A DNA stretch of 64,000 nt from contig CM034392.1 in NCBI GenBank assembly GCA_019925095.2, positions 9,477,887 to 9,541,886 on the forward strand, read 5' to 3'. A program made the translations under genes and the position numbers. A model generated the notes under the pieces. That model saw nothing but the letters and a program-made list of their open reading frames with translations, was not told the DNA's origin and did not search any database. Source of the stretch: Dendrolimus kikuchii (lineage: Eukaryota; Arthropoda; Insecta; Lepidoptera; Lasiocampidae). Of this stretch, positions 22,785-32,604 are shown piece by piece; position 1 is the first letter of the stretch; every line of letters starts with the position of its first letter.

Positions 22785-23069
22785 TTTTTTTTATTGCAAG
22801 AGTTCAGCAGACAAGCAGACGGCCCACATGATGGAAAGTGGTTACCATCGCCTATGGACATTTGCAACACCAAAGGTCCTACAAATACGCTGCTGCTCCC
22901 TTAAGGAAGACCGGAACCTGGTCACTAATGCTGGAACACAACTCAAGGTTATTATGGCGGCATACCCTATACCAGGGGTGTTAGCCATCCAGTCGGGTAA
23001 GTGCCCTACCACTGGGCTGGCTGGGCTGTGGGTTGTGTTGTCGCCTCTTACGACAGGCCGCCCGGCCGC

Positions 23070-24031
23070 CGGATCCCCCCCATGGGACCTGGAAGCCAGG
23101 GTCCTTGCATCACTGTACTGTGGGGCGCCAGACCCGCGCCTCGCGAGATCGAGGCGTGCAGGTCAGAGCTCCGCCAGGTAGCCGTGGGGGTCTGGGAAGA
23201 TCGCCTACGACGCCCCAGCGCGAGCCCCACCACCATTGAGGCGGTGAGGCCCGTCCTGCATGAATGGATTGGACGAAGTTACGGCACCCTGACGTTCACA
23301 CACTGCACACTCTCCAGGAATGTCCTGCCTGGACGGAGCAGCGCCGTGAGCTCGTCGCCCATACCGGATATGACACCTCGCTCCCGGCCGTGGTACGCAC
23401 CATGGTCGGGAGCTCCACCGGATGGGACGCCGTCTCCTCCTTCTGCGAGCAAGTCATGTTCGCGAAGGAGGAGGCTGAACCGGAGCGTGAGCGTAATTCC
23501 CTGCTCCGCTCCCGCCAAAGGAGCACGCGCCGACGCCGGAGGTCGGATAGTGACCTTCGGCCGCCGTAAGCCGGCGGCGCGGGGCCCCTAGGGGTATAGG
23601 GGTTCTCACTCACCCGCACATGCCGTCGAGATGAGAGCGCGAGTGTTCCGCGCGCGCTCATCTCTCTTCCCGTGGGGCGCGTTACAGAGCGCCCCACGCA
23701 CGGAATAGACCTAGTTGTAGCCGGGGGATACGTCCTCTGGCAGAGGAAGAGGCCCAGTGAGGGGGGCCCACGCCTGCCAGGGCATGCGGAGTTGGGAAGC
23801 CCGTATACACGTAGCCCTGGCATAAGGCGCGGGACGGAACACCTAGGGGTTTTAGTGGGTATCCCTAACTGGGGAGTGGCAATAGCGTGGCACCGGTTCT
23901 GACCGGGCACGCTAGTGCCACCCCCGATCTGGCGAATCCCACACACTCATACCGGTCGCGAACATCCCCCCAGACTTCTGTGCCTGTTGCGGCTTAGTCC
24001 TCAAACGGATTTCCTCTGGCCAAAAAAAAAA
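23070..24031 (+). mobile_element. R1-clade LINE-derived copy A
   Basis: A 962-bp insertion with a perfect 14-bp duplication (23056-23069 and 24032-24045) and a 3' run of A. Coding remnants in shifting frames match the C-terminus of R1-clade proteins: PPWDLEARVLASLY, REIEACRSELRQVAVGVW, TIEAVRPVLHEWI, then HTLQECPAWTEQRRELV, LPAVVRTMVGSSTGWDAVSS and FCEQVMFAKEEAEPERE, ending near 23569. The first half of the C-terminal zinc knuckle is deleted between GTLTF and HTLQEC. The GC-rich 3' UTR has a hairpin at 23671-23698 and the motif ggttttagtgggta (23848-23861). Not autonomous. Its 5' junction coincides with that of copy B. Confidence 0.88.
23671..23698 (+). other. Hairpin in LINE 3' UTR
   Basis: cgtggggcgc (23671-23680), 8-nt loop, gcgccccacg (23689-23698): a perfect 10-bp stem. 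Copy C has a diverged counterpart around 31247-31278 that still mostly pairs. LINE 3' stem-loops can be recognised by the reverse transcriptase. Confidence 0.7.
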
Positions 24032-24082
24032 GGCCGCCCGGCCGCAGGAAATTGTATTCTTTCTCCGTTCCTGCACGGATGA

Positions 24083-24559
24083 AAATAGTAATAAAGAGGA
24101 TTTCAAACTTAAACAATTGACTTATCTACTCAAATTTTGAAAGGATTTAGATCAAGATTCACATTTTTGAAGTTCCTTAAGATAAAAAGTCGATCAAGTG
24201 CGTGCAGTCCACGCAAGGGCGATCCAGTAGAGACGACGGGTTCGTCGTGAAATAACAAAATCAGGGGTTTCTGATTTTGCTATTTGACTAACGAAACAGT
24301 TAAAAAGTCAATTTAGAAATTGTACCTACTAAACTTATTTTTTGCGTAGGTAACTCAAAAGTTACAAGTGTGTATACACACAAACATTTTGTATTATTTT
24401 GAAAGCGAATCTTGTTCATTGTCTTGCCCATGTTTCTTACAAATAAATAAAGATTGATTTGAATTTGAAGACCTTTCCCACCTATTGTTGTGATAAATAG
24501 TTTTTAAAGATTGTGTTTATGATTTTTTAAGACTTGTCTAAAGATATCATAAAGTTTAT
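24083..24559. other. AT-rich DNA, nothing recognised
   Basis: Nothing assigned. The right part, aataaataaagattgatttg near 24440, looks like a repeat or transcript tail. Confidence 0.4.
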
Positions 24560-25330
24560 TGTATAATGTAGATATGCAGTAAGTTGTGTATACCTTCTAG
24601 AATACATTCCGCGGACTGTGAAATTCGTTTACGAACTATCCACCGCGTGCCTCCATTGCCATCCCCCATTTTTTTACCAGCGGAAATCCGTTTGACGACT
24701 AAGCCGCGACAAGGGCAGAATTCGCGACCTAGTGTGGGAATCACCAGATCAAGGGTGGCACTAGCATGCCCAGTCAAAACTCGTGCCATGCTATTGCCAC
24801 TCCCCAGTTAGGGATACCCACTAAAACCCCTGGGTGTTGGTGTGAGGACGGATCCTTCGCCTCATGCGAGGGCTACGGGTATATGACCTAGCCTCTTTGT
24901 GTTTTAACGTGTTTTCGTCCTAGCCAATGTTGTAGGACGGGTCTCACCGCCTCTATGGTGGCGAGACCCGCGCTGCGGTGTCGTAGGCGTTCCTCCCATA
25001 CTACCATAGCGACGTTGCAAAGCTGCGACTAGCACGCCTCGGTTTCCTGAGGGGCCGGGCTCGTGCCCCTCGCCAGGGCTTCTTTGCGCCACTGGAAAAG
25101 CGACGCTAGGACCCTGGCTTCGAGGTCCCATGGTTGGGATCCTCCATTGCCATCCCCTAGTGTATGACTCACCGGCTATTTTTTCGAAATACCCACTAAA
25201 ATACCCCGGCATTCCTTCCTTCGGCTTATGCAAGGACCGCAGGTAAATTGTCTTGCCACACCGCGGACTCCGGTAATGTATGACATTCACTAGTAACTTG
25301 CGTAATCGGTTTCGATTTTTAGGTGCCCCT
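24560..25330 (-). pseudogene. R1-clade LINE 3' UTR (host copy E), split
   Basis: Two flanks (24560-24666 and 25158-25330) join to one reverse-oriented LINE 3' UTR: cggtattttagtgggtattt, gccggtgagtcatacactag, ggatggcaatggaggcacgc, ggatagttcgtaaacgaatt. It was interrupted by copy B (24667-25140). Confidence 0.65.
24650..25157 (-). mobile_element. R1-clade LINE-derived copy B with 17-bp TSD
   Basis: Perfect 17-bp duplication cctccattgccatcccc at 24650-24666 and 25141-25157; the insertion itself is 24667-25140 (474 bp, reverse). It starts in sense direction at the same place as copy A (atccc..ccatgggacct) and ends at the same 3' end (tcaaacggatttccgctgg then A). Relative to A it lacks about 530 internal bp, joining the TIEAVRP region directly to the distal 3' UTR. 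Reading frames are broken. Confidence 0.87.
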
Positions 25331-26379
25331 AACCATTTAGGCAAGAAAATAACCCTTATGTAATTAATAGTCATGTCAGTCAGTAATGTACAAATACGTG
25401 ATTTGTCTATTTATTTAAACTTTTTATTCAATTGTGGATTGCCACATGTAGACTCGAAAAGTTCTCAAATTAACCAAACATTTAAAACTACGTTTGAATG
25501 TTTTTAAACGCGGCATTTTATTCAACTTATAATTTGACATTTCGACCACTTTTCAGCAAAATAAAATGCCACGCTTATTAAAACCGTTAAACGTAGTTTT
25601 CGCGAAAACTTAAGAAAATATTAAATAACTATACAATTCAGTATAATATAAATACCTACCTATAACAACAAGTTCACACAATACGTTCCTTAGTTGTGTG
25701 GCCATTATTTTAATAAGAAATGTCGCAACCACATTGAAATAACATCCGCCAGCTGTGCAAGAAGTGTCGTAACATCCTCTCGAGCGGCAAGCGTGGATCG
25801 GTGCACCGTGAGAGAGGGCCGCGCAGCTACCTTTGACAGCTCAATGGAGGACAATGACGGATAGCGACCCCTGTTACTGCAGCGCCACGCTATTGTCTTC
25901 TCCTCAAAACATAAGGAAAACAAGATGCAATACAAAGGCGATAAGCGGACTGCCACACTTCAAATGGAAATTAGTTATTTTGTTCGATTCTTTATTAATA
26001 ATATAGCAAAATATTTTTTAATTTTCTATTTTAATTAAAATTATTATTGTACATTTTACACAATCTCTAATGCGTTTTTCTCATGTACAACCTAAATGAA
26101 ACCAGTCCAGAAAATATGTAATGCTGATATTACACGATTCAAACAATTTAATTATTTTAATCTCCAAGCAAAGAAATAGGCACTTAGTAGAAGCAATCTG
26201 TACCCCCGCACCCTCGACCAAATTTAGTTCTTTGACTCGTGATAAATATCGGGATTATTTAGCGACTTGAAAAGTGATGTTTCACTAAACAGTAGGTGTT
26301 GCTTACTCAATCAATACTTAAAAAATTCAATATCATACAAGTATTGTAAAGTAGCATTAGTTGCTATGTTACAATCCGA
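25331..26379. other. Mostly AT-rich, one GC-richer patch
   Basis: Nothing coding. A locally GC-richer patch at 25735-25900 (gagagagggccgcgcagcta) is non-repeat within this window and of unknown role. Confidence 0.4.
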
Positions 26380-26384
26380 GAATT

Positions 26385-26515
26385 ACAATTCGAAGCCGGC
26401 AACACATTGATCGCACTTTTAGCGTTGCAAATGTCCATAGGCGACGGTAACCACTATTCATCACGTGGGGCAGTCAACGTAATTGCTGTACTCTTGGAAT
26501 AATGTAATGTAATGT
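26385..26515 (+). repeat. LINE 3'-tail fragment with TAATG microsatellite
   Basis: aagccggcaacacattgatc, gcgttgcaaatgtccatagg, cgacggtaaccactattcat, then a short (taatg)n array at about 26500-26518. Related to 11925-12050. Confidence 0.55.
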
Positions 26516-26589
26516 AATAGGTACTCACATAATTTTAGAATATCTATAAATTTAAAAAACAACTGACATAGACTATATAAATTTGTTGT

Positions 26590-26930
26590 TTGTTTCTCGG
26601 TTTGACTTTTTGTTTGGGATGCACGTAAAAATTACTGGGCCGATTTCGATGCGGTTTTCGCTGATCGACAGTAAATTCTTAGACTTAAAATCTGCGCTAC
26701 TTTTTATCCTGGGATTCTTGCAAGAATTTTTCTAGGAATGATTTAAAATGGACAGATTTAAAAAAAATCGTATTCCAATGTGATTTTTTCACTGATCGAT
26801 AGCAAATTGTATGTAATAAAATGTGTGATATTTTTATCCCGGGAACCCGCGGGTATTATCCTGGGAGCTGTTTGTAGTTGTTCGGGTGCTAAAAATTAGC
26901 TTATTCCAACTCAGTTTTTACTAAACAACA
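26590..26930 (-). repeat. Dispersed CCCGCGACTTCG-type repeat, reverse
   Basis: Reverse order of landmarks: cgtaaaaattactgggccga, gcggttttcgctgatcgaca, gattttttcactgatcgata, gggaacccgcgg, ggtgctaaaaattagcttat. The GC head (cccgcgacttcg) is missing. Confidence 0.75.
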
Positions 26931-27329
26931 GCTTGCATTTTTTTTGCTGCACAGTAAAACACCCCGTCTCAAGTTTTCACCAAAACCTCCTACACGCTTA
27001 AATGTTATACTCTCTACATAGTTTTTTTGTAGACTTACAGACACGTCCGCTTTCTTTTATAGCATTGTCCGTATAAGACACTACAGTAATAACTCTCAGC
27101 ACAATAGCGTGAGTTGTCGCCGCGCGTGATTGTTCGATGAACTGATGCGCGAGATGTGAAAGCGGTTGAACCACGCTCTGCTGCGCATTTTAACAAGCGA
27201 ATTTTCGATGCCACGAAACTGCTTACTTTCAGTAGTAATGCCAGGAAGCGATCGGATAATCTAAAATATAATCTCTAAAATCTATGAAAGGGGTTGGAAA
27301 TTGAGAGGAAGAAGTTTAAAGTGATATGA
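26931..27329. other. Unassigned DNA
   Basis: Nothing recognised. A GC-richer segment at 27110-27200 (gttgtcgccgcgcgtgattg) is not repeated in the window. Confidence 0.35.
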
Positions 27330-27545
27330 GTACCTATGTAATGAGGAGCAATGAAAGTTGCGTGACAAAAAGAATATTGAACTAGAAGATTGACGGGTAC
27401 AAATGTAAAAATAGACAAAAAAGAGATAGATGGATTGTGTGAAGGATGATATGATCATTTGTGGTGCGGTAGAGGACGTATGTCAGAATAGACGAGTATG
27501 GAAGGAAAAGACATAATGTGCCGACCCCAAATAAATGGGATGAGG
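27330..27545 (+). pseudogene. RTE-type LINE tail, decayed
   Basis: Plus-strand conceptual frame reads VMRSNESCVTKRIL, stop, KIDGYK, then DRWI, MDCVKDDMIICGAVEDVCQN, RRVWKEKT. This resembles the 'GHVMRR ... RRWMDCVKDDM ... WK.KTYCADPK' ending of RTE-type proteins. Stops and frameshifts show it is dead. A different subfamily from the copies at 5290, 37906 and 40253. Confidence 0.6.
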
Positions 27546-27562
27546 TGAAAGAAAAGAGAAAG

Positions 27563-27775
27563 GGGTTGTAGCTTAGTGATTAGCGAACTCACGTCCCAAA
27601 CTGAAAGAGCGCGGGTTCAAATCTTGGCCGCAAAGCATGTACAACTAAGGCAGTTTTTTGACCGAATGAACCTTGGACATTTGTGGTGGGCATACCATCC
27701 GTTCTCCTATAAATGGGAATCCCCAGCCCAGCAGTGAGACGTTTACCGGCTGTTATTCTAAAGAGGGGTCGACTT
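27563..27775 (+). repeat. tRNA-derived SINE, internally deleted
   Basis: Begins aggggttgtagcttagtgat with A-box- and B-box-like segments (gcgggttcaaatcttggccg). It continues to ttctcctataaatgggaatc and cagcccagcagtgagacgtt, but lacks the central aacatcgtgatg section seen at 16051-16375. Confidence 0.75.
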
Positions 27776-28127
27776 TTATAATTATTCTTTTTTAAATAAG
27801 AACAACCAGGAATGCAAATTTGGACCAAAATATCCCAAAAATATATGCACAACTTTTAGAATGTGGTGATAAGACAAATATTAATCAATAAGGTGGGGTC
27901 GGTACTGCAAAATCAGCGCTGTGCTGGAGGAAACTCCAATACAGCTTTATGCTAAAATGCGGCGTACAAATTCTCAAATTATACTCTGTATATAGTAATG
28001 TATAAAGAATGTAAATACGTCGCTATTTCTTCAAATAAACTTTTTTTTTACTTCTTTATGCTGAATTGCAGACCTTATTTGTAGGAAATGCTGTGTACAA
28101 CATAACGAATTTAACCATAGAAATGTA

Positions 28128-28206
28128 CACTGACGGACTCATAAACTGCATCAAAGTAATAGACGACTTTGAAATAAATATTTTAACCAAGTATGCAAAC
28201 TTTCTA
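28128..28206 (+). repeat. Tc1 left terminal inverted repeat
   Basis: About 79 bp. The outer 29 nt from ctgacggactcataaactgc are identical to the right end; the inner block ends aagtatgcaaacttt in both. Confidence 0.9.
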
Positions 28207-28407
28207 TACAGATTTAAATTGAAACCTCTAGATTGGTTCGTGAACTTTAAAACAGCGTAGGGTCATATCCTTAAGTTTAAGTTTGTGTACTGGAAAGGAC
28301 CTTAAGACTTTTTTTAAAGAAAAAATAGACATTTAAGGACAATTGGTTTAATTAAAAAATTGGTTTTAACAATAGACACAAACTTTATGCAAGGGTTTAT
28401 TTATGTT

Positions 28408-29448
28408 TTAATAAGGTGTATTACCTCCACGTGCCCTTATTACGGATTCTAATCGGTTCCGCATAGATTTTATTAGGGTTATTAAAAGATCTTGCGGAAT
28501 ATTGTCCCATTCTTCTGAAAGTGCTGTTCTTAGTGCTGCCACTGTCGTGGGCAAAGGGTTTCTCGCATATACAGCTCTTTTTAAATTGTCCCAAACATGC
28601 TCAATGGGATTAAGATCCGGGCTGCGTGCTGGCCAATTCATTGTACGTATCCCAACCTCTTCGCAATATTGTCGAACTTGTGCAGCAGCGTGCGGCCGGG
28701 CATTATCCTGCATTAAAGTAAAATTTTCGCCTATGAATCTCATGTAAGGCACCACGTGATCTTCTAAGATCTCTGTTATGTAACGATGTGCAGTCAAACC
28801 CCCTCTATTACCGTTTTGACGGACCATGTCTATGAACACAAGTTCTGTTCGCCCGTTCATCGATATGCCACCCCAGACCATACGCGAACCGCCTCCAAAA
28901 GGAACACGCTCCTCAATGCAACTTTGAGCATATCGCTCCCCACGTCGACGATAGACTCTTCTGCGACCATCTGCACCATATAAACATGTCCTACACTCGT
29001 CCGTGAACAATACGGAGGTCCATTGCTCTTCTGTCCAATTCAGGTGATCACGCGCAAATCTTAAGCGAGCTTGTCTGTGAGCTACAGACAACTTTGGACC
29101 ATTTGCTGGTCTAAAAGGGGTGATATCCGCTTCCTTTAACCTTCTTCTTATTGTTCGTGCACTCACGTTTACTCCACGCACTTCATTAAGCTCTGTTTTG
29201 ATGTTAACAGACGTGAGGAAACGATTTCGCAGGAAAGTTGTAACAATAAATCGGTCATCACGACCGGTGGTTGCTCGAGTCCTGCCTGTACCACGTCTCC
29301 TTCTGTAAGAACCTGTCTCCACAAGCCTTCTGTATATTCTAGAAACCGTAGACTGGTTTAAATTTAAATTTCTACCAATCGTTCGTTGATCCAAGCCCTC
29401 CCGCACCAATGCTACAATTTGAGCCGCTTGTTCGGACGAAGTATCCAT
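28408..29448 (-). CDS. Tc1-like transposase, intact DD34E
   Basis: A 346-residue protein starting MDTSSEQAAQIVALVREGLD at 29448; the frame is open for 34 more codons upstream, but this start fits the family. N-terminal paired-like helix-turn-helix region (residues ~5-55, RTIGRNLNLNQSTVSRIYRR), a GRPR-like basic linker (GTGRTRATTGRDDR), and a second HTH (~70-115, VSARTIRRRLKEADI). Catalytic residues: Asp in LFTDECR, Asp in LMQDNARPHAA, and Glu in SPDLNPIEHVWD with exactly 34 residues between the last two, giving the Tc1 signature DD34E. It would bind the 79-bp ends and excise/insert at TA. No frameshift or stop. Codon use and position make it a transposon gene, not a host gene. Confidence 0.95.
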   Translation of the reverse strand: MDTSSEQAAQIVALVREGLDQRTIGRNLNLNQSTVSRIYRRLVETGSYRRRRGTGRTRATTGRDDRFIVTTFLRNRFLTSVNIKTELNEVRGVNVSARTIRRRLKEADITPFRPANGPKLSVAHRQARLRFARDHLNWTEEQWTSVLFTDECRTCLYGADGRRRVYRRRGERYAQSCIEERVPFGGGSRMVWGGISMNGRTELVFIDMVRQNGNRGGLTAHRYITEILEDHVVPYMRFIGENFTLMQDNARPHAAAQVRQYCEEVGIRTMNWPARSPDLNPIEHVWDNLKRAVYARNPLPTTVAALRTALSEEWDNIPQDLLITLIKSMRNRLESVIRARGGNTPY

Positions 29449-29705
29449 ATTATGGTTCAAAAACTCTCGATGAGTTAAAAAACTAACCCAACAATTCTGC
29501 TGATAACAATAATTCAATTGACAAAAGAATAAAAAATCAATGAGAATCAATTTAAAACTTTGCTATAAATAACACGCAAATCTGATACTACGAGTAAATT
29601 TTCTTTTCCCGGCTATATTCATTTGTTTTACTGCAGTTCTATTTTTAAATTTTCCTTTTTTTTTGAGATTAAGAGCCAGTCTCTCCATATTTATATAATT
29701 TAATC

Positions 29706-29784
29706 TAAAAAGTTTGCATACTTATTTAAAAAAATCATTTCAAAGTAATCCAGAACTTTGATGCAGTTTATGAGTCCGTCAGTT
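29706..29784 (-). repeat. Tc1 right terminal inverted repeat
   Basis: Complement of the left repeat, from aaagtttgcatacttattta inward to ttatgagtccgtcagtt at the outer end. Confidence 0.9.
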
Positions 29785-29870
29785 TATATATAAATTATTT
29801 CTACATCCTTGTATTGTCGCTTTCCTAGCAAATAAATTTCTCTTTCTTTCTAGAATTTTTGACTGTCTAT

Positions 29871-30146
29871 CTATTAGAGCATCATGTAGAACTACTGAAC
29901 TGGTAATTTTGAAACTCTACTCAAAGCTCGATTATATCCCGGGTTAACACTTAGCATACTTTTTATCCTTGAAGGCTGACCCGTATAGGGTGGAGGAGCC
30001 AGATGGAATGCTCCTCCGTCTCAAAGGAAGATCTTCCAGCGAGGCTATTGTTGTTCCTCGCAGGCCTAGGCTCATCTGTTTTTTTTTTTTTGGAGCTGGC
30101 AACTTGTTCATTTTAATTATTCAGTTTGAATTTTGTTTATGCTTAT
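29871..30146. other. Unassigned DNA with poly-T
   Basis: A 14-nt T run near 30080 may be the A tail of a reverse retroelement. Nothing else recognised. Confidence 0.4.
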
Positions 30147-30245
30147 TCTTTACTCTATGGGAGCCTAATCTAATTTACCACCGCTTCGCAACATATTATG
30201 GCTTGAAGAGAAGAAGCGGCGCAAGAAATTCTTCAACAAACATAA
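30147..30245 (+). repeat. Short repeat (also at 43934-44028)
   Basis: tactctatgggagcctaatc, ttaccaccgcttcgcaacat, tatggcttgaagagaagaag, cggcgcaagaaattctt: near-identical order at 43934-44028. Non-coding; probably a LINE 3' UTR segment. Confidence 0.75.
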
Positions 30246-30944
30246 TAATTTTATATAATATTAAAATGGGTGGAAGGAAAATAAAAAAAAATATCCGTCA
30301 AGTTGGTTTGTGTTCCGTTGCACGCAGAAAGAGCTCACAGTGTCTTGAGGTCTGGCAGTTGGTTTTTGCTTTGCTTTTTACATTACTTATGCTATTTATA
30401 CTAGGCCTGTAAACGTGCGTAGGTACGCCTATATACCTATAACAATTTTCACATTTGGGTATAGATTACGAAATCGTAGAAACTTCGGTTTTATTTATTA
30501 GTATAGATTAAATGCAAATAACACACGCGTAACATACGAAGTCGTACAACGGTGAAAGCGCTGCGTTCGCGCAACAAACATTGGTTCCACGCCGTATTTG
30601 CAGTTTTGACTCACGTACGCTTATCAAATCACATTAGGTAACACATACCGATTATAATCTAGCGAGAAACTACTCGTACGGTGAATGGTATTTATTTTAT
30701 TGCCAAACTTGTGTTGCCAGATCGTGGAGATCGTAATCAGACTTGTATATCTTTGGCAATACCCAATTTCATATTCTCTAGAGCTTAGAGCCATGCTGGA
30801 ATCATTATCTTAATTACACCTTTACCATGCTGGGCCGGCTCGATCTGCGTGATACCACGCTCTTACAGAATATCGGCGTCAAACGGCTAGCATTATTTTA
30901 ATCATATTTTGTGAGAGTTACGATCCCATCCCATTCCTCATGTC
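30246..30944. other. Unassigned DNA
   Basis: No repeat or gene recognised. The 30520-30620 stretch (gaaagcgctgcgttcgcgca) is CpG-rich for this region. Confidence 0.35.
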
Positions 30945-31440
30945 TCTCTTTTTGTGACAAGGGCAGAACCTTGGAGGGATAATTCGCGGCTCGTGTGTGG
31001 GATTCGCCAGATCGGAGGTGGCACTAGCGCCCCTAGGCAGAACTAAGGATGCTACTGCCACTCCCCAGTTAGGGAAACCCACTAAAACCTCTGGGTGTTC
31101 GATCCTGTGTCTTATGCCAGGCCTACCTACGGGAAAGCGCAAACTACATCAAGTCCACGTGCCCTGGCAGGCGGGAGCCTCGCAGGCCACATCCACTACT
31201 GGGGGACTACTTACACTTACATACCTTCGGTATCTTCCAGGTCTAGTCCTGTGTGAGGCGGCTTATGACTCGCGCCACGAGAGGAGAGGTGAGCGCGTGA
31301 AACACGTCGCGCCCCCATCTTGACGGCATAACGGCGGGTGAGAACCCCTATCCCCAGGGGAACGCTCACGGCAGCCGAAGGTTGAAACACGACCTTCGGC
31401 GCCAGCGCGTCCTTTGGCGAGAGCGGAGCTAAATAGTCCA
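30945..31440 (-). mobile_element. R1-clade LINE-derived copy C (3' UTR)
   Basis: Reverse orientation. In sense direction it begins at ctccgctctcgccaaaggac (end of the coding region in copy A), carries gaaggtcgtgtttc, ggggataggggttctcaccc, a diverged 3'-UTR hairpin, ggttttagtgggtttcccta and ggggagtggcagtagcatcc, then stops early at gcccttgtcacaaaaagag instead of continuing to the terminal cggcttagtc segment of A and B. Only the last few codons of coding sequence remain. Confidence 0.8.
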
Positions 31441-31504
31441 CTCACGGGTTTGCCTCCTGTCCCTCCTGTCCCATCGCCTCTATCTCATCCTAAAAGATGG
31501 CAAT

Positions 31505-31600
31505 GCGTTGACCTCATCATGGGTGTTGCAAACGTCTATAGAGGTAGCTGACGGTAACCACTTTGCTGTAGGTAGGCTGTCTGCTTGTTTGCTCCGCAAT
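31505..31600 (+). repeat. ~300-bp repeat, 3'-end fragment
   Basis: gggtgttgcaaacgtctata, tgacggtaaccactttgctg, taggctgtctgcttgtttgc, then aatata. Last ~95 bp in sense direction, diverged. Confidence 0.6.
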
Positions 31601-32159
31601 ATAAAAAGTTCGTTATAATACTTTGCAATAAAAAAGTTCTTATATACAATATACAAGTAGATAGGTAAATCAAAACCACGAATGTTACAGATTAGAATGC
31701 AAAAAGGCAAATGGCTAATTTTTTATCTGCTATCAGCTTTTTTGCTACTATGGGGTAAAATTGATATATATCTATACATTTATTTTTTATTTAACATATT
31801 TAATGTAAATGTCTACCAATATTAGGTACTCTATAGAATAAACTAAGGAGCTATGAAAACCGGTTTTTAGTCATGAGACGTAAGGTAAATTTTGTCGGTT
31901 TTTGAGTACTACCTACAATTAAGTACTCTATACATCAATACTGTCTATTTCTTTGAAACATTCGATTCGTGTAATGAAAAGGAAACTTGGTATAAAAAAA
32001 TCTTAATAATAATGTCAATGTCAAAATTCAGCTGTATTTCATTGTGTAAAAAATTAAATAAAAAATGAACATTCAAAACTGATTTCATAATAAAAAAAAT
32101 GCAATAAGGCTAAGTTTTAAACTGAAATGGATCTTAAGAATTTATTCACAAAATGTTAT
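31601..32159. other. AT-rich DNA, nothing recognised
   Basis: No repeats matched and no coding signal. Confidence 0.45.
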
Positions 32160-32169
32160 TTCCCTGATG

Positions 32170-32450
32170 TTCAAAGAGAACGTTCCACTAGTAGCTCACA
32201 ACGCCCGAAATGCTCAGTTAATCGTTCCACAAGGCGACCGCGGTCGTTGTGTTCGTGGCGAAAACGTCACTAATGACGTCATCATTTTTGATGACACAAC
32301 GTTCACGACGACCCATGTCAATAGGTGGGTCGAATAGCCGTTCTACTTGGGATTACAATTGTAACGCCGGCAAGCAAGTGGAACGGGAAAAATCGCGGTC
32401 GTGAACGTGGGTTGTGAGTCCCAAATAGAACGTAGTCAAAGTATTTTTTT
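32170..32450. repeat. Imperfect inverted-repeat element with CRE sites
   Basis: The ends resemble each other in opposite orientation: aacgttccactagtagctca (32179) against the complement of the 32405-32445 end (tacgttctatttgggactca), continuing in cacaac. The middle is rich in cgtcgtgaacgttgtg-like words and a perfect TGACGTCA core (32273-32280). Either a degenerate MITE or regulatory DNA. Confidence 0.4.
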
Positions 32451-32604
32451 TAAACGTGGACATTTTTTCAGATGTTATGATCAGTGGTTAAGACTTTAGT
32501 TACGTAATGTTTCACCTTTAACAGACATACAAAATATTTGTAGATTTGGTTACAAGCCATTTGTAGTAGGTACTGTAACGACTAACCTCTTTAGACGTTG
32601 TAAT

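Larger units (their letters stand above)
22785..24082 (-). repeat. ~300-bp repeat split by an R1-clade retroelement
   Basis: The first part (22785-23069, attgcaagagttcagcagac to aggccgcccggccgc) and second part (24032-24082, ggccgcccggccgcaggaaa to gttcctgcacggat) form one full ~300-bp GTAAGAGGCGACAAAAC repeat. The break is a retroelement insertion (23070-24031) whose 14-bp target duplication is ggccgcccggccgc. Confidence 0.9.
28128..29784 (-). mobile_element. Tc1-like element, structurally complete
   Basis: A 1657-bp element flanked by TA (28126-28127 and 29785-29786). Ends are ~79-bp inverted repeats: left cactgacggactcataaact..., right complement aactgacggactcataaact.... It holds a single uninterrupted transposase frame on the minus strand. 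The first base pairs of the right end carry a C-to-A type change compared with the left. With an intact frame and both ends present it could be recent. Confidence 0.93.
27895..29870 (+). repeat. Older repeat split by the Tc1 element
   Basis: Left of the Tc1: two tandem-like starts of the 10585-10765 repeat (gtgctggaggaaactccaat at 27922, then ctttatgctgaattgcagac at 28055). Right of it: ttctacatccttgtattgtc and ttcctagcaaataaatttct, the expected tail (29798-29850). The Tc1 therefore landed inside this repeat. Confidence 0.6.

Noticed and set aside
23264..23946. Long GC-rich frames on both strands as host genes
   Set aside because: They are the coding remnant, 3' UTR and antisense of an R1-clade retroelement bounded by a target duplication.
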